In this document: positions 19,373-31,573 of the stretch, in pieces
Position numbering within the stretch: the stretch's first letter is position 1
How the letters are laid out: every line of letters begins with the position of its first letter
NCBI GenBank assembly: GCA_037039925.1
Contig: JAXRKP010000999.1
Location: 43,501-107,500 of the forward strand
Reading direction: 5' to 3'
Source of the DNA: Doris montereyensis
Lineage: Eukaryota > Mollusca > Gastropoda > Nudibranchia > Dorididae
DNA: 64,000 nucleotides
Program-made: the position numbers and the translations under genes
The notes under the pieces: model-generated
Databases searched by the model: none
Seen by the model: only the letters and a program-made list of their open reading frames with translations
What the model was told of the DNA's origin: nothing

Positions 19373-22113
19373 GGGGGGGAATCCTGAGCATGTTTGTTTT
19401 TATTTTATTTTATCAAAGACAGTTTCAACCACTACCATTGTACTCGGCATGTCTAAATTAGCTGAAAAAGATATTAGATTTTGTATTTTATCATATGGTA
19501 GCCATGGGAACATCGCCACCTTGATTTTCATTGCGAAAATAACAATTTCATTTCAAATAGATTTTTTCAGTTATAAACAAATTTGGCTATAACTTTGCAC
19601 ACACGTTATTGGATTCAATATCTAGCCACACCCAGTAGTTTTTTTTGACAAATGAAACGTTTTTCATTTTATGAATTTAAAAAAAAATGCATAGCAACCT
19701 TTCCAAGTTTTGGCAAATTTAATCACTGTTTTGCAAAAATTTGAAGAGATATCAAAAAGGCTCTTGGGTGAAAAAAAAATTGCGTTATGGATGTTATATA
19801 CAAAATTTGGGGGCAATCGGACAATAAATAAAAAAAGTAATCACATATCACTGTTAAAGAAGTAACAGTTTGAGAAAATCATATTTTTAACAAATTTTTC
19901 CGTTATTTTAATGTTTTTTTGCATCTCTCTCTATCTGTCCCATGGCGGAGGCCGTTGGGGTGCTACCGATGACCAAATAAGCAGTCTTCTCCACTCCTTC
20001 CTGTCCTCCGCCCGTCTCATCAGCTCACTTAGCTTCAGGCCCATCCATTCAGTGATATTGTCCTCCCATCTCTTCTTTTGACTGCCCCTTCTCCTACCTC
20101 CTCTGACAGTTCCTTGAAGCACAGTTTTAGAAGCCCTCCTTCTCTCACCAAATGTCCAAACCATTTCATTTTGCGCCTTTTGACATTGGTGAGGAGGTCT
20201 TCGTAAGGACCAATGGTTTGTCTTATTCTGTCTCTGACTTCTTCATTGTTGACATGGTCTTTGTGAGAGATACCGAGCAGTCTTCTAAAGCACCTCGTTT
20301 TTGTTGCCTGTATTCTCTTCTCTATATCTGCAGTTAGTGTCCATGTTTCACAGGTGTAAAGAAACACTGAGTGACTAAGGAGTGCATACGTTTTATCTTT
20401 GAGCTAAGGGAGAATTTGTTGTCTTTCCAGACGGTTCCCATCTTGGCTAATGCGGATGTTGTCATTGCACTCCTTGTTAATACTTCAGGTTTTGATCCTT
20501 TGTCCAACAGTATTGCTCCCAGATATTTTAAACTTGTGCACAGTTTCAAGCTTCTCTTCGTTGGTGATGATGTCAGTCAGTATGGATTCCATGTCGCTGT
20601 TGGCCATCAGTTTTGTCTTGCTTGCACTGATTTCCATGCCGTATGCTGCGGAAGATGTATGTAGTCTTCTGACCAGATTATTTAGTTCTTGCTCTGTGCC
20701 TGCGAGTCCGTCAATATCATCTGCGAAGCGCAGGTTTGTGATTGGTCTTACACCAAAGTTCACTATTCCTTGGTGGCCGTTGAGTGCGTCTGTTATAATT
20801 TTTTAGAGGAACATTATAATGTTTTAGAGGAAGACATTTTTTCGGAGAGAGAAAGCAACTGGAAAGCGTATCAAATAGTCAAACACCTTTACGAGCAGCA
20901 AATATGGACGGCCCAATGCCGTTCTTGACAAAAACGGGAATTGCCTGAACGAGGGCAAAGAGACCATACACAGGTGGACAGAGTATTGCTCAGACTTCTA
21001 CTCTCAGCGCAGTAGACGACACAGAAAAGCTCAACACACATCCGACAACAGACACAGAGAATTTCCCCATCCTTCGAGAAGAAGTGGAAGAAGCAGTGAA
21101 ATCTCTGAAGAAAGGAAAAGCTGCAGGCATTGACAACATCCCAGGAGAACTTGTCCAAGCAGGGGTGAGGCCATGATAGACGCTTTTAAGTGTCATCTGC
21201 AAGAAGATCTGGGAGTCAGGAAGATGGCCGACTCAATGGACCCAGTCTTTAATAATCACCCTTCCCAAGAAAAGAAATCTACAGCAGTGCAACAAGTACC
21301 GCACAATCAGTCTCATTTGCAATCCTAGCAAAATTATGCTCAGGATCATGCTGAACAGATTGAAGCCGCAGGCCGAGGCAATCATAAGTGAGAAGCAGGC
21401 AGGATTTAAAACAACTGAGCAGATATTTAACCTCAGAATTCCGTCGGCGAACGATACCTTCAACACCAACAAGAGCTCTACCACGCTTTCATAGACTTTA
21501 AGAAAGCTTTTGATAGAGTGTGGCAAGCTGAACTCTGCGCCGACCATTAACGCCAACATTATCCATGTCATACAGAACCTCTATAACAAGGCCAGCAGTG
21601 CAGATATCTAAACGGGAGGTTGGAGACTGGTTTTTCACATATAAACCTATAAAATAATAATAAGAATACTGTGAACCATCATACAATGGTGAGAGGCTAT
21701 CAAATACTTCATGTCGATCCCATTTCAACTGCTCCAGATCCCTTATACTCATGTTGGGATGGCATTTTCTTATAACAGGTGCTGGAATGTTTTCCGTAAT
21801 ATTCGGGCCGATCTTAGCTAATATTGAGAATAATTCATCAAACGTAGATTTTTCAGATAGAGTACTTTGTGGTTATTAAAATGAGTACGAACTTGTTATA
21901 CTTTAGACAAAATTTCTGGCTTTTATGGTCAATAGATGTGTTGAAGGTTAAGTCAGTATCATTTCTATAAAAAAATCATATAAATTGAAAGAATCGATAC
22001 TGAGCCTTTGTTATGGTAAGAATGTCAAGGGAATGAACTGTTCCATCCAGTAGTGCAATAAAAGAGTTTTGTCCCATTTGTGGTAAAACTGCCTTCTCAG
22101 GATACCCCCCCCC
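19373..22113 (+). mobile_element. Element X copy 2, interrupted by a 5'-inverted LINE
   Basis: Begins GGGGGGGAATCCTGAG and ends CTCAGGATACCCCCCCCC, a better preserved inverted end than copy 1. Shared interior blocks with copy 1 include TTGGCTATAACTTTGCACAC and GAGATATC. Its right part keeps the unoccupied site of the LINE that interrupts copy 1. Confidence 0.68.
19925..21625 (-). mobile_element. RTE-like LINE (second family) with inverted 5' segment
   Basis: Minus-strand pieces 19931-20763 read, 5' to 3', ITNLRFADDIDGLAGTEQEL, SLKYLGAILLDKGSKPEVLT, CETWTLTADIEKRIQATKTR, RKMKWFGHLVREGG and RRGSQKKRWEDNITEWMGL. The adjacent 20800-21620 is on the plus strand and encodes the upstream RT part (VEEAVKSLKKGKAAGIDNIP, then FIDFKKAFDRVW in broken frame). 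The switch near 20790 is the signature of twin priming during insertion. Short imperfect flanking repeats (TTTTTGCAT / TTTTTCACA) mark the ends. Confidence 0.8.
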
Positions 22114-22129
22114 TTTTTACTAAGGGGCA

Positions 22130-22440
22130 AGCTTTACTAAGGTTCCTTTGAAAGCCATTACAGTCCATACAGCCAGAGCCTTTCCCACTTTCTAGGATGT
22201 GAAGTGGGACAGGTGATACTAATCATATCATCTCCTATAGAGGACTCTAGTCTGTCTCAGGTTTTAATCTCCAACTAATACCAGTACCCATTTGAACTTG
22301 GCTTGAAAGAGGATGTGTGTTGTGCGTTGTTTCCAAAAAAACACAATGTTGGACATAGCATTTTTAGGATTTGAACATGGGACATCATTATCTCAAGTCT
22401 AACCCACACCACTGGACTACTGACACCATTTTCGACTTAT
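22130..22440 (-). mobile_element. SINE family B, diverged copy
   Basis: On the minus strand the head reads GTAGTCCAGTGGTGTGGGTT, with a box-B-like ATGTTCAAATCCTA. The body matches SINE B landmarks (AGTCTGTCTCAGG, ACCCATTTGAACTTGG) with many changes. Confidence 0.55.
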
Positions 22441-22681
22441 ATAAAACAGAAAAAGTAACAAAAATAACCAACCCCTGATAAATGTTATGAACTATTTAAA
22501 ACGAATATTTCTTGATTTTAAAAGGTGATTAAAAGTGAAAGTATTTTGTCCACATGAACGAGTGAAATAACCATTTTTAACATAATTTTCTGCAATATGA
22601 AATATTAAAAATTGTGTTATATGACATTTGTTTTTTGGGGCTTTCTACCCTTTGTGTCCCCATGGACCAAGACCATGACCA

Positions 22682-22683
<2 letters not shown>

Positions 22684-22760
<77 letters not shown>

Positions 22761-22782
22761 CCTCCCTCCCTCCCTCCCCCCA
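22684..22782 (+). repeat. (TC)n microsatellite followed by (CCCT)n
   Basis: About 70 bp of TC dinucleotides followed by TCCC repeats and a C run. Intergenic. Confidence 0.97.
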
Positions 22783-22929
22783 CTTCCTTGTTACCTCATA
22801 ATGATCATTGTCTTTATGTCTGTGTGCATTTAAAAAGAAATTCAACCGAATTTGCTCCTTGATGAAAATTTATTACCTGCTGCATAATTTTTTATTTATT
22901 CTTTACATCTGTAAAAGTGCCCTTTTGTC

Positions 22930-23420
22930 TGTTTTTTGTTGTTTATTGTAAACAATTTGAATGTTTTTTTCTTCTGTTTTGTCTGTGGTAACGTTTTGAT
23001 TGAATTTTTTCTTCTGTTTTGTCTGTGGTAACGTTTTGAATGTTTTTTTTCTTCTGTTTTGTCTGTGGTAACGTTTTGAATGTTTTTTTCTTCTGTTTTG
23101 TCTGTGGTAACGTTTTGAATGTTTTGTCTTTATTTCTCTTCTATTTTGTCTGTGGTAACGTTTTGAATGTTTTTGTCTTTATTTCTCTTCTATTTTGTCT
23201 GTGGTAACGTTTTGAATGTTTTTTTCTTTATTTCTCTTCTATTTTGTCTGTGGTAACGTTTTGAATGTTTTTTTCTTTATTTCTCTTCTATTTTGTCTGT
23301 GGTAACGTTTTGAATGTTTTTTTCTTTATTTCTCTTCTATTTTGTCTGTGGTAACGTTTTGAATGTTTTTTTCTTTATTTCTCTTCTATTTTGTCTGTGG
23401 TAACGTTTTGAATGTTTACT
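22930..23420 (+). repeat. Minisatellite, 37- and 48-bp units, ~11 copies
   Basis: The core TTTTGTCTGTGGTAACGTTT is shared. Later copies gain TCTTTATTTCTCTTCTA before it, giving two unit lengths in one array. Confidence 0.93.
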
Positions 23421-23484
23421 GAAAAGCATTGGTTTTGTTGTCTCCCATTTGGTTCTCTTTGTCGCTCTTTCTGGATTTTATTTC

Positions 23485-24702
23485 ATTCCCAGTGTAATCA
23501 ACTCATGTAGGATATCTTCTTATTTCTGTCCCAGTGTAATCAACTCATGTAGGATATCTTCTTATTTCTGTCCCAGTGTAATCAACTCATGTAGGATATC
23601 TTCTTATTTCTGTCCCAGTGTAATCAACTCATGTAGGATATCTTCTTATTTCTGTCCCAGTGTAATCAACTCATGTAGGATATCTTCTTATTTCTGTCTT
23701 AGTGTAATCAACTCATGTAGGATATCTTCTTATTTCTGTCCCAGTGTAATCAACTCATGTAGGATATCTTCTTATTTCTGTCTTAGTGTAATTAACTCAT
23801 GTAGGATATCTTCTTATTTCAGTCTTAGTGTAATCAACTCATCTAGGATATCTTCTTATTTCTGTCTTAGTGTAATCAACTCATGTAGGATATCTTTTTA
23901 TTTCTGTCTTAGTGTAATCAACTCATGTAGGATATCTTCTTATTTCTGTCCCAGTGTAATCAACTCATGTAGGATATCTTCTTATTTCTGTCCCAGTGTA
24001 ATCAACTCATGTAGGATATCTTCTTATTTCTGTCTTAGTGTAATCAACTCATCTAGGATATCTTCTTATTTCTGTCCCAGTGTAATCAACTCATGTAGGA
24101 TATCTTCTTATTTCTGTCCCAGTGTAATCAACTCATGTAGGATATCTTCTTATTTCTGTTTTAGTGTAATCAACTCATGTAGGATATCTTCTTATTTCTG
24201 TCCCAGTGTAATCAACTCATGTAGGATATCTTCTTATTTCTGTCTTAGTGTAATCAACTCATGTAGGATATCTTCTTATTTCTGTCTTAGTGTAATCAAC
24301 TCATCTAGGATATCTTCTTATTTCTGTCTTAGTGTAATCAACTCATGTAGGATATCTTTTTATTTCTGTCTTAGTGTAATCAACTCATGTAGGATATCTT
24401 CTTATTTCTGTCCCAGTGTAATCAACTCATGTAGGATATCTTCTTATTTCTGTCCCAGTGTAATCAACTCATGTAGGATATCTTCTTATTTCTGTCCCAG
24501 TGTAATCAACTCATGTAGGATATTTTCTTATTTCTGTCCCAGTGTAATCAACTCATGTAGGATATCTTCTTATTTCTGTCCCAGTGTAATCAACTCATCT
24601 AGGATATCTTCTTATTTCATTCCCAGTGTAATCAACTCATCTAGGATATCTTCTTATTTCTGTCCCAGTGTAATCAACTCATCTAGGATATCTTCTTATT
24701 TC
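23485..24702 (+). repeat. Minisatellite, 42-bp unit, ~29 copies
   Basis: The unit is AGTGTAATCAACTCATGTAG then GATATCTTCTTATTTCTGTCCC. Its length is a multiple of 3, which explains the long open frame (23449-24807); the repeated 14-residue translation looks like no known protein. Intergenic, about 7 kb upstream of TAF1B. Confidence 0.95.
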
Positions 24703-25944
24703 CGATGCTTGTTTACAGCTCACCGATTATGGAAAGAATTTTGTTTCCAGTTTTCTTCTACAACCAGAGATTTTATGCTTGTGTCAAAAGTGTCATGCCT
24801 TTTTTAAACATTGTCTCCATTTTATTACTATTCCTATACTTATTTTGCCATTTTTGTTTGATCCAATTGTGTTAGTTAATATGTGCACTTTGGACAATGG
24901 CTTGCCAACAATTATGATATTGAGATTGTAGAATAATTAATATGTGCATTGAAACAGAATAGAATTTACACATTTATCATATCGGTCAGTTTCCTCATAA
25001 TTTTGAAGAATCTCTCATGAAGCAAATTTTAACGTTTACCAGAATGTTTAGCATTGCAGAGTTTCCAAATTCAAGCCAATAAAAACTGCCTGGAGTGACA
25101 ACACTTGCTCACTAAACACTTGGCTTGTTTTAAGGCAAAGAATTGCTTCTATTGATCTTATCAACAGCGAATACTTATTTACTTCAGGCCATCAGCTCGC
25201 TTTGTCATCAGACGTAGCAATCTCGACAGTCTTCCTCATTTGTGTAGAAATTTTTCCATTCACGATTTCCAGCAATGTCTGATTTTTTGGAGCTCATAGT
25301 CGGATGCCAGCAGGAGAGGTCGCTGTGCATGAAACAATGAAGGGGATTGAATGGTCAAAATAATTTTCTCAGGATGTTTGAGAGCAAAATGTGCTGATTA
25401 GGAGATGTCAAGTCTCTCTATACTAAGAGAGTGATGATTTAACAAAGGAAACACTTCACCTTTGTAGTAGAGAAGACGAGACATTGTAAAGAATACGGTA
25501 GAAAACATTGATGGTAAAACTTGTCTACCCAGTCTTTCATTTTATATTTACGTTATGCAATATTCTTTTTTCCTTTAATTCAATGAAAATACTGATTGAA
25601 CTTGAAACCCTGAGACACTCCCAAGGCAATAAAAGGGTGTTCTGATTATCCGTTGTTAGACCTTGTATTTACGGGAGAGAAAATATTCTGTATAATCTTG
25701 CCACTCTCCCTTATTCTTCAAGTGAAGCCAGTATAGTTATACCCACCAGTTGTGTGGCAATATTGTGTTGTCCGTGTATTTTATTCATTCAGTCTGTTCG
25801 ATTTTTGTTATGTTAAAATGAAACCCATTTCATTGGTTGGTGGATGTGACTGGCCTGTGATTGACAGGTCGACCCAACCCTTTCAGACAGGGCTTGGAGC
25901 ACTCTAAAAACTTCTTAATTCTCAGGCAATAAATTTATCTTCTG
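24703..25944. other. Intergenic stretch with no recognised gene
   Basis: No convincing coding region, RNA gene or repeat family recognised. Base composition is less extreme than in the arrays on both sides. Confidence 0.45.
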
Positions 25945-26466
25945 AAATCTCAGAGAATTTTCTACTACTTTAACTTTAATGAATTTCTGTCCTTAAATCA
26001 CAGAGAATTTTCTGCTACTTTAACTTTAATGAATTTCTGTCCTTAAATCACAGAGAATTTTCTACTACTTTAACTTTAATGAATTTCTGTCCTTAAATCT
26101 CAGAGAATTTTCTACTACTTTAACTTTAATCAATTTCTGTCCTTAAATCACAGAGAATTTTCTACTACTTTAACTTTAATGAATTTCTGTCCTTAAATCT
26201 CAGAGAATTTTCTACTACTTTAACTTTAATGAATTTCTGTCCTTAAATCACAGAGAATTTTCTACTACTTTAACTTTAATGAATTTCTGTCCTTAAATCT
26301 CAGAGAATTTTCTACTACTTTAACTTTAATCAATTTCTGTCCTTAAATCTCAGAGAATTTTCTACTACTTTAACTTTAATGAATTTCTGTCCTTAAATCT
26401 CAGAGAATTTTCTACTACTTTAACTTTAATGAATTTCTGTCCTTAAATCTCAGAGAATTTTCTACT
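25945..26466 (+). repeat. Minisatellite, 50-bp unit, ~10 copies
   Basis: The unit is CAGAGAATTTTCTACTACTT, TAACTTTAATGAATTTCTGT and CCTTAAATCT. It runs directly into the MITE at 26468. Confidence 0.95.
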
Positions 26467-26467
26467 G

Positions 26468-27191
26468 CAGTGGAACCTCTCTAACTGGCAACTCTGTGGA
26501 TTGTAAAATCGTCCGATTGGCCAGGGACCTAGGGATTTTGATTTTCCTCAGCAGTTTGAGGTATCTAAAACCCTTCTGTGAGTGGTAACATGCAGAATTA
26601 ATTGAACAAGTAGTCACAGGACCAGTTGATCAAAACCAAGGTGGCATTCATCAAAGATGTCACTCACACTCACAGTAGGTCTTCCTTGGACGGTAGATAG
26701 ATAAAACACGTAATCGAAAAGGCACGGTGGGTCGTTTAATCTCCTCTTGTATCCACCCTTGAGATTGGCGGAGGAGGTGGGCAATAAAAGACTTTGACAA
26801 TGCACAATTTTCTAAGTGCCGCCCCGTGTCAAAGCCGATACTGTATTGTTAGGTGGATGAGCAAGGTCTGGCTCGACGCCTGCTTTCACGCCTTCTTAAT
26901 GGATGTCTGGTGTGGTTGGCTTATGGTCGTCGTGAACTGGCACTTTTGACATCTTGTACACATTGTGCAATGTATAATGTGTGTAGTACTAACCCAGGTG
27001 TAATAATTGATGTTTTGCTAACACGGAAACCAAATATTGGAGAAATGGTGGTGACAATCAATGCAAGCCAGCAAAAATTGTCCCGATTAGCCGGGAATCT
27101 TTCCGTTTAGAGAGGTAGAATATAGAAACAATTCCGTTCCTTGGGAATTCTTCCTGATTGGCCGGGTTTCCCAATTAAGGAGGTTCCACTG
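26468..27191 (+). mobile_element. Pogo/Tc1-like MITE, copy 1
   Basis: Ends are CAGTGGAACCTCTCTAACTG and CAATTAAGGAGGTTCCACTG, inverted repeats of the pogo/Tc1-mariner style. The interior matches 40549-41437 in reverse orientation (for example AAAAGGCACGGTGGGTCGTT). No transposase is visible, and the short open frame at 26853 is part of the element. Confidence 0.75.
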
Positions 27192-27204
27192 TACTTTCAT
27201 GAAT

Positions 27205-27430
27205 ATCCCTCCTAAAATCTCAGAAAATATCATACTATTTTCTCCTAAAATCTCAGAAAATATCATACTATTTCTCTCCTAAAAGCTCAGAAAATATCAT
27301 ACTATTTCTCTCCTAAAAGCTCAGAAAATATCATACTATATCCCTCCTAAAAGCTCAGAAAATATCATACTATTTCTCTCCTAAAAGCTCAGAAAATATC
27401 ATACTATTTCTCTCCTAAAATCTCATAAAA
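27205..27430 (+). repeat. Minisatellite, ~32-bp unit, 7 copies
   Basis: The unit is TCTCCTAAAAGCTCAGAAAA then TATCATACTATT. It starts a few bases after the MITE right end. Confidence 0.93.
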
Positions 27431-28845
27431 TTTCCTGCCTCAGATTGTTTGAAAAGTCACTCTGCATAATTAAATCGTAGTTTAAACATTGACCAACTAT
27501 GCCTACCTGTACCAACCAATGGTTTGCATATTGTTCTGTCCTTTTTGAGAAATTTCACTTTAAGGTTTTTAATCCTGAGAAAGTAAGGAAATCATGGCCA
27601 CGATAAAACTAAAATAAATAAAAATTATAATTTAGATTACATTATACAGGTACAGTGAAGATATGTTGAGGAACAAAACAAAATAAACATTGCAGGCCAG
27701 TCAGCTGAATCGGCCAAACAACTGGAAAACCTACGTAAAAGTTAAGGATAGTTTGCTTATCATGGAAATGGTCTCAATTGTTGTTCAATATTCAATACTA
27801 TGATGCGTCTCAGCAGTTGGGTGAAGAAAAAATCGCTGTTAAATTTTACTGCTTCAGGTTATTAATATCGAAAGGACAGAATAAACAAAGAGAGAAAAGA
27901 AATTTGAAATGACATCTGTATTCTACACTCTACCGTTGTATTGGCGTACAGATAAGGTGTCCATTCATATGTACATGTATTTGATTCTTACACATGTTTC
28001 TACAATTACAATATTTGTATAACCATAAAGGGAAACAGTCTTGTAAAATAGTAGCTAGTTTGATTCTGTTTGTAAGTATACCACCTAGGACATAAGAGTA
28101 GACGTCCCTTCCACATTTCAGTTGGTTTCGTGTCTAAGGAAATTGGTAGTTTAAGATGTATCAATGTTTTGATTACAAGGAGTTGTATGAATGGGGGGGG
28201 GGGGGGCAGGGGATTTTAAAAATAGAAATGCCGATTCCTTCCTTCTTGAACTTTGTTTGGGGGTCATTCTAATCGAAGAAACTTAATTTTGTACGTCTTT
28301 TTTCAATGTGGCCAATCTACCTAACGGTTATTGTGTGACTAAGTTCATTTATGGGGTTTTTTTTATGTGATGACATGACTATGTTGTATGAATAAAACCA
28401 CCACATATTATAGAATTTGAAATTAAGGAGTCTCTAGTTAATCATATGATGCTTTTACTGATGTACTATAGGTTGATTATGATATAGACACTGTAGATCA
28501 TTTTCATTTAACACAGATTGTCTGTGACTTCAAACTGTCTCTAATGGAGTCATATTTCATATTTTCTCTTTCCCTTTCATCCCTTGTTTAGAAATATAAT
28601 TAAATAAGAAGAAGAAGAATACATGTGTAATAACTTACAAAATATATCAATGTCAATAAATTACTGACACGTATTAACTCCCATGTGTGTATCATGTTAG
28701 TGAAACAACAATTTCTTGTCACTTTGCTTTCTGTCACAGAGTTGCGGCACAGAGATGTTTGAAGTGTGGATTTAATCATTGTAAAGATATTTATTATGAA
28801 AATAAAAATGGACTTATTTTTGGATTACTGTGTTTGTCTTCATTA
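27431..28845. other. Intergenic stretch with no recognised gene
   Basis: AT-rich DNA with a G homopolymer at about 28194-28206. No supported exon, RNA gene or transposon. Confidence 0.45.
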
Positions 28846-28847
28846 AA

Positions 28848-29178
28848 CAAAACAAAAAACAATAAACAAACAAACAAAAAACAATAAACAAACAAACAAA
28901 AAACAATAAACAAACACAAAACAATAAACAAACAAACAAAAAACAATAAACAAACAAACAAAAACAATAAACAAACAAACACAAAACAATAAACAAACAC
29001 AAAACAATAAACAAACACAAAACAATAAACAAACACAAAACAATAAACAAACACAAAACAATAAACAAACACAAAACAATAAACAAACACAAAACAATAA
29101 ACAAACACAAAACAATAAACAAACAATAAACAAACACAAAATAATAAACAAACACAAAACAATAAACAAACACAAAGC
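28848..29178 (+). repeat. A-rich array of AAACAATAAACAAAC-type units
   Basis: Two unit forms alternate (with AAACAAACAAAAAACAATA or AAACACAAAACAATA). Every unit contains AATAAA. Open frames on the minus strand are artefacts of the composition. Confidence 0.95.
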
Positions 29179-29224
29179 CCAAATGTAAAAAATTATTTTT
29201 AGCATACTTGGTTTTCCAAACTTT

Positions 29225-29400
29225 TCTTTCTTTCCTTTAAATTTTAATGTTCACAAATATGTCTCTGAAAGAAATGTGTTTTCAACATTTTCTTAAAGGA
29301 AAAAATGTTGATGGCGGTTGGAAGAGAGTTCCAGATTCTGGGCCCATTGAATGAGAAGGCCTTCTCACCTGTTTTTTGTGTTTGGAATAGGTGTGACAAG
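29225..29400 (-). mobile_element. L2-like LINE 3' UTR fragment
   Basis: AGAGAGTTCCAGATTCTGGG and GAGAAGGCCTTCTCACC match, with changes, the 3' UTR blocks at 34250-34370 and 48280-48360. Confidence 0.5.
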
Positions 29401-29798
29401 GTTACTTAGTGTACTTTATTACATGTACGTGTATTTCTAGTTTTTAACTTTGTTTGAGTTTAAAAAGGGCTTGAACCCAAACCTTAACAACCCTTGACTC
29501 CACAATCGGTTCTTCAACATTTTTACTCAGAAATTCCTTTCATTTTAATCTTTTGTCTCTGATGGATCTAGGTGTAAGATCCACACAGTGCACCTTACCT
29601 GGGATCGGGGTAGATCTAAGTAAATCCAGGTGTTTTTTCCCCATTGCCCACACCATGTTTCAAACCCTAGACCCTTAACTTCATGGGGCAATTGCTACAC
29701 ATCTGAACAAGTCTGTCTCTATTCCAGTCTGGGCATAGTCTCCACTTTTGATAACTCGCTTTCTCTATATATATACATGTATGTATATTTATATACAC

Positions 29799-29802
<4 letters not shown>

Positions 29803-29877
<75 letters not shown>
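29803..29877 (+). repeat. (TC)n microsatellite
   Basis: About 75 bp of TC repeats directly upstream of a SINE A copy. Confidence 0.97.
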
Positions 29878-29879
<2 letters not shown>

Positions 29880-29880
<1 letters not shown>

Positions 29881-30190
29881 GGGACTCGGTAGGCCAGAGG
29901 CAAGGTGTCGGCCTCTCAACCAAAATGTAGTGGGTTTGAGCCCCGCCAACGGTTGAAAAATTTTCTCGAGTTTTTTTTACAAGCAACATTCCCCCCCCCC
30001 CCTGGTCCAGGGATGTGGATCGATACATAGTCCCATCGCAGACGGGTTATAAAAAGGAAGTCCCGTGTGCAGATCACAACACTCTATATATGTTAAAGAT
30101 CCCTTGGCTGTTTACAGGGCAGTCTGGGCAAAATTTAAAATCCTACCAAAAAATCTTAGTTGTGGATATGGGTAAATCAAATCTAATTTT
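29880..30190 (+). mobile_element. SINE family A, full copy
   Basis: Head GGCAAGGTGTCGGCCTCTCA, box-B-like GGGTTTGAGCCCC, body GTGTGCAGATCACAACACTC, GATCCCTTGGCTGTTTAC and AAAATTTAAAATCCTACC, tail AAATCAAATC. This copy is the reference for the expanded one at 142-1635. Confidence 0.78.
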
Positions 30191-30193
30191 TTT

Positions 30194-30196
<3 letters not shown>

Positions 30197-30238
<42 letters not shown>

Positions 30239-30273
30239 ATTTTCTCTCTCTCCCTCTCTTTCTTTTCTCTCTC
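30197..30273 (+). repeat. (TC)n-rich microsatellite
   Basis: CT repeats with TTTATTT interruptions, abutting the SINE A tail. Confidence 0.9.
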
Positions 30274-30908
30274 TCCTTATCTTTCTTATAAAAGATATCA
30301 ATATGTGTCATCACTATATATAAATAAATATATGTGTGTTTATTATGTGAACAGTGGACCCTGTCAACGCAATTAGAGAACAAGGATTTTGCGTTCCTAT
30401 CAGATTCACAGTAAGTAAAAAGTCAAGAAGAAGAGATGCAAAACAAAACCGACATTTAACTTTAAAAGAATTGTTCAGGGAAGGTTAGCCTCAGAATTAC
30501 CGAACCGCAAAAACAGTGAAAATTAACACTGAACTAACACTAACAATGAACAACAATCGTACAAACATTGTGATCACCAGCGGACCACTTGAAGAAGTCC
30601 AAGAATTTACATAATGTACGTTATTGGTCACTATTGGGGGGGGGGGTTGAACGGGGAAACATATTTGGACATACAATTAGAAACGAGATGAGGAAAGCAT
30701 TTCAATTTCAACACCTCAAAAATGGAAGCTGAAAGAACTATATATGGTGCATGGATAAAATTAATGCAACAAAATACGTTTCCCAATACAGTGTAGAAAT
30801 GTGTATTGCAAATTCGCCTTGACATTTACTGTGAGATTAGTGAAATCCATACCGGTACTACCCGTACTACGTAATACAAAGGAGCCACAATGGAGTGAAG
30901 TCAAAGTG

Positions 30909-30961
30909 AAAAACGACAATAAATGTCTTTAGTAGTGGAGTTGACATTTATTGCCGTTTTT
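30909..30961. repeat. Hairpin: 19-bp inverted repeat, 15-nt loop
   Basis: The left arm AAAAACGACAATAAATGTC (30909-30927) pairs with GACATTTATTGCCGTTTTT (30943-30961) with one mismatch. It lies about 1 kb upstream of the TAF1B start. Nearby motifs AAGGAGCCACA and TGGAGTGAAGTCAAAG occur at 30887 and again at 31104. Confidence 0.8.
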
Positions 30962-31443
30962 TATTACATGTACTATTACATGTATTTAGTGATGTGCACA
31001 AAATACATTTCGATAAGATAATCACACGGGGGAACTGAACATCACGGCAACACTGTGTTTGCAGTTTGCAGAGCACAGATTCATTTCATTAGGGGCGTAA
31101 TACTAAGGAGCCACAGTGGAGTGAAGTCAAAGGCGAAATATGACAATAATTGACAACTCCACTAATAAAGACAGAACAAACATGTGACGTTTCGGGTATA
31201 ATTTCATACAACAAACGAGAAATATCTAGAATCTAGATCTAAGTACTACCTCAGGCATCACACAATGTGATGTCAAAAGAAAAACATGAAGGAAAAAGAA
31301 AGAAAGAAAAATACAGTGATGTTAAGAAACATAGCAGAGGAGGTGTGAAGAAAGAGCGAGAGTGGAAGGTTCAGATCTAGATCTAGAATGAAATAAAAAT
31401 ATGAAAATAAGTAAGTAATAAAAGGTGAAAAGAAGATAGAGAG

Positions 31444-31573
<130 letters not shown>

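Noticed and set aside
23449..24807. 452-codon open frame across an array
   Set aside because: It is the 42-bp minisatellite read in a frame-preserving length; the repeated 14-residue translation has no family resemblance and no start or splice context.
26853..27110. 85-codon open frame
   Set aside because: It lies within a MITE whose second copy at 40549-41437 does not keep the frame.
28794..29205. Three overlapping cysteine/phenylalanine-rich open frames on the minus strand
   Set aside because: Low-complexity A-rich array; three frames open at once.
29719..30028. Arg-Glu repeat open frames (also at 22577, 41933 and 57093)
   Set aside because: Translations of TC/GA microsatellites.
30352..30412. 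Exon-like segment with AG before and GTAAGT after
   Set aside because: ACAGTGGACCCTGTCAACGC looks like a pogo-type transposon end; no similarity of its translation to GPAM or TAF1B, and it lies between the genes.
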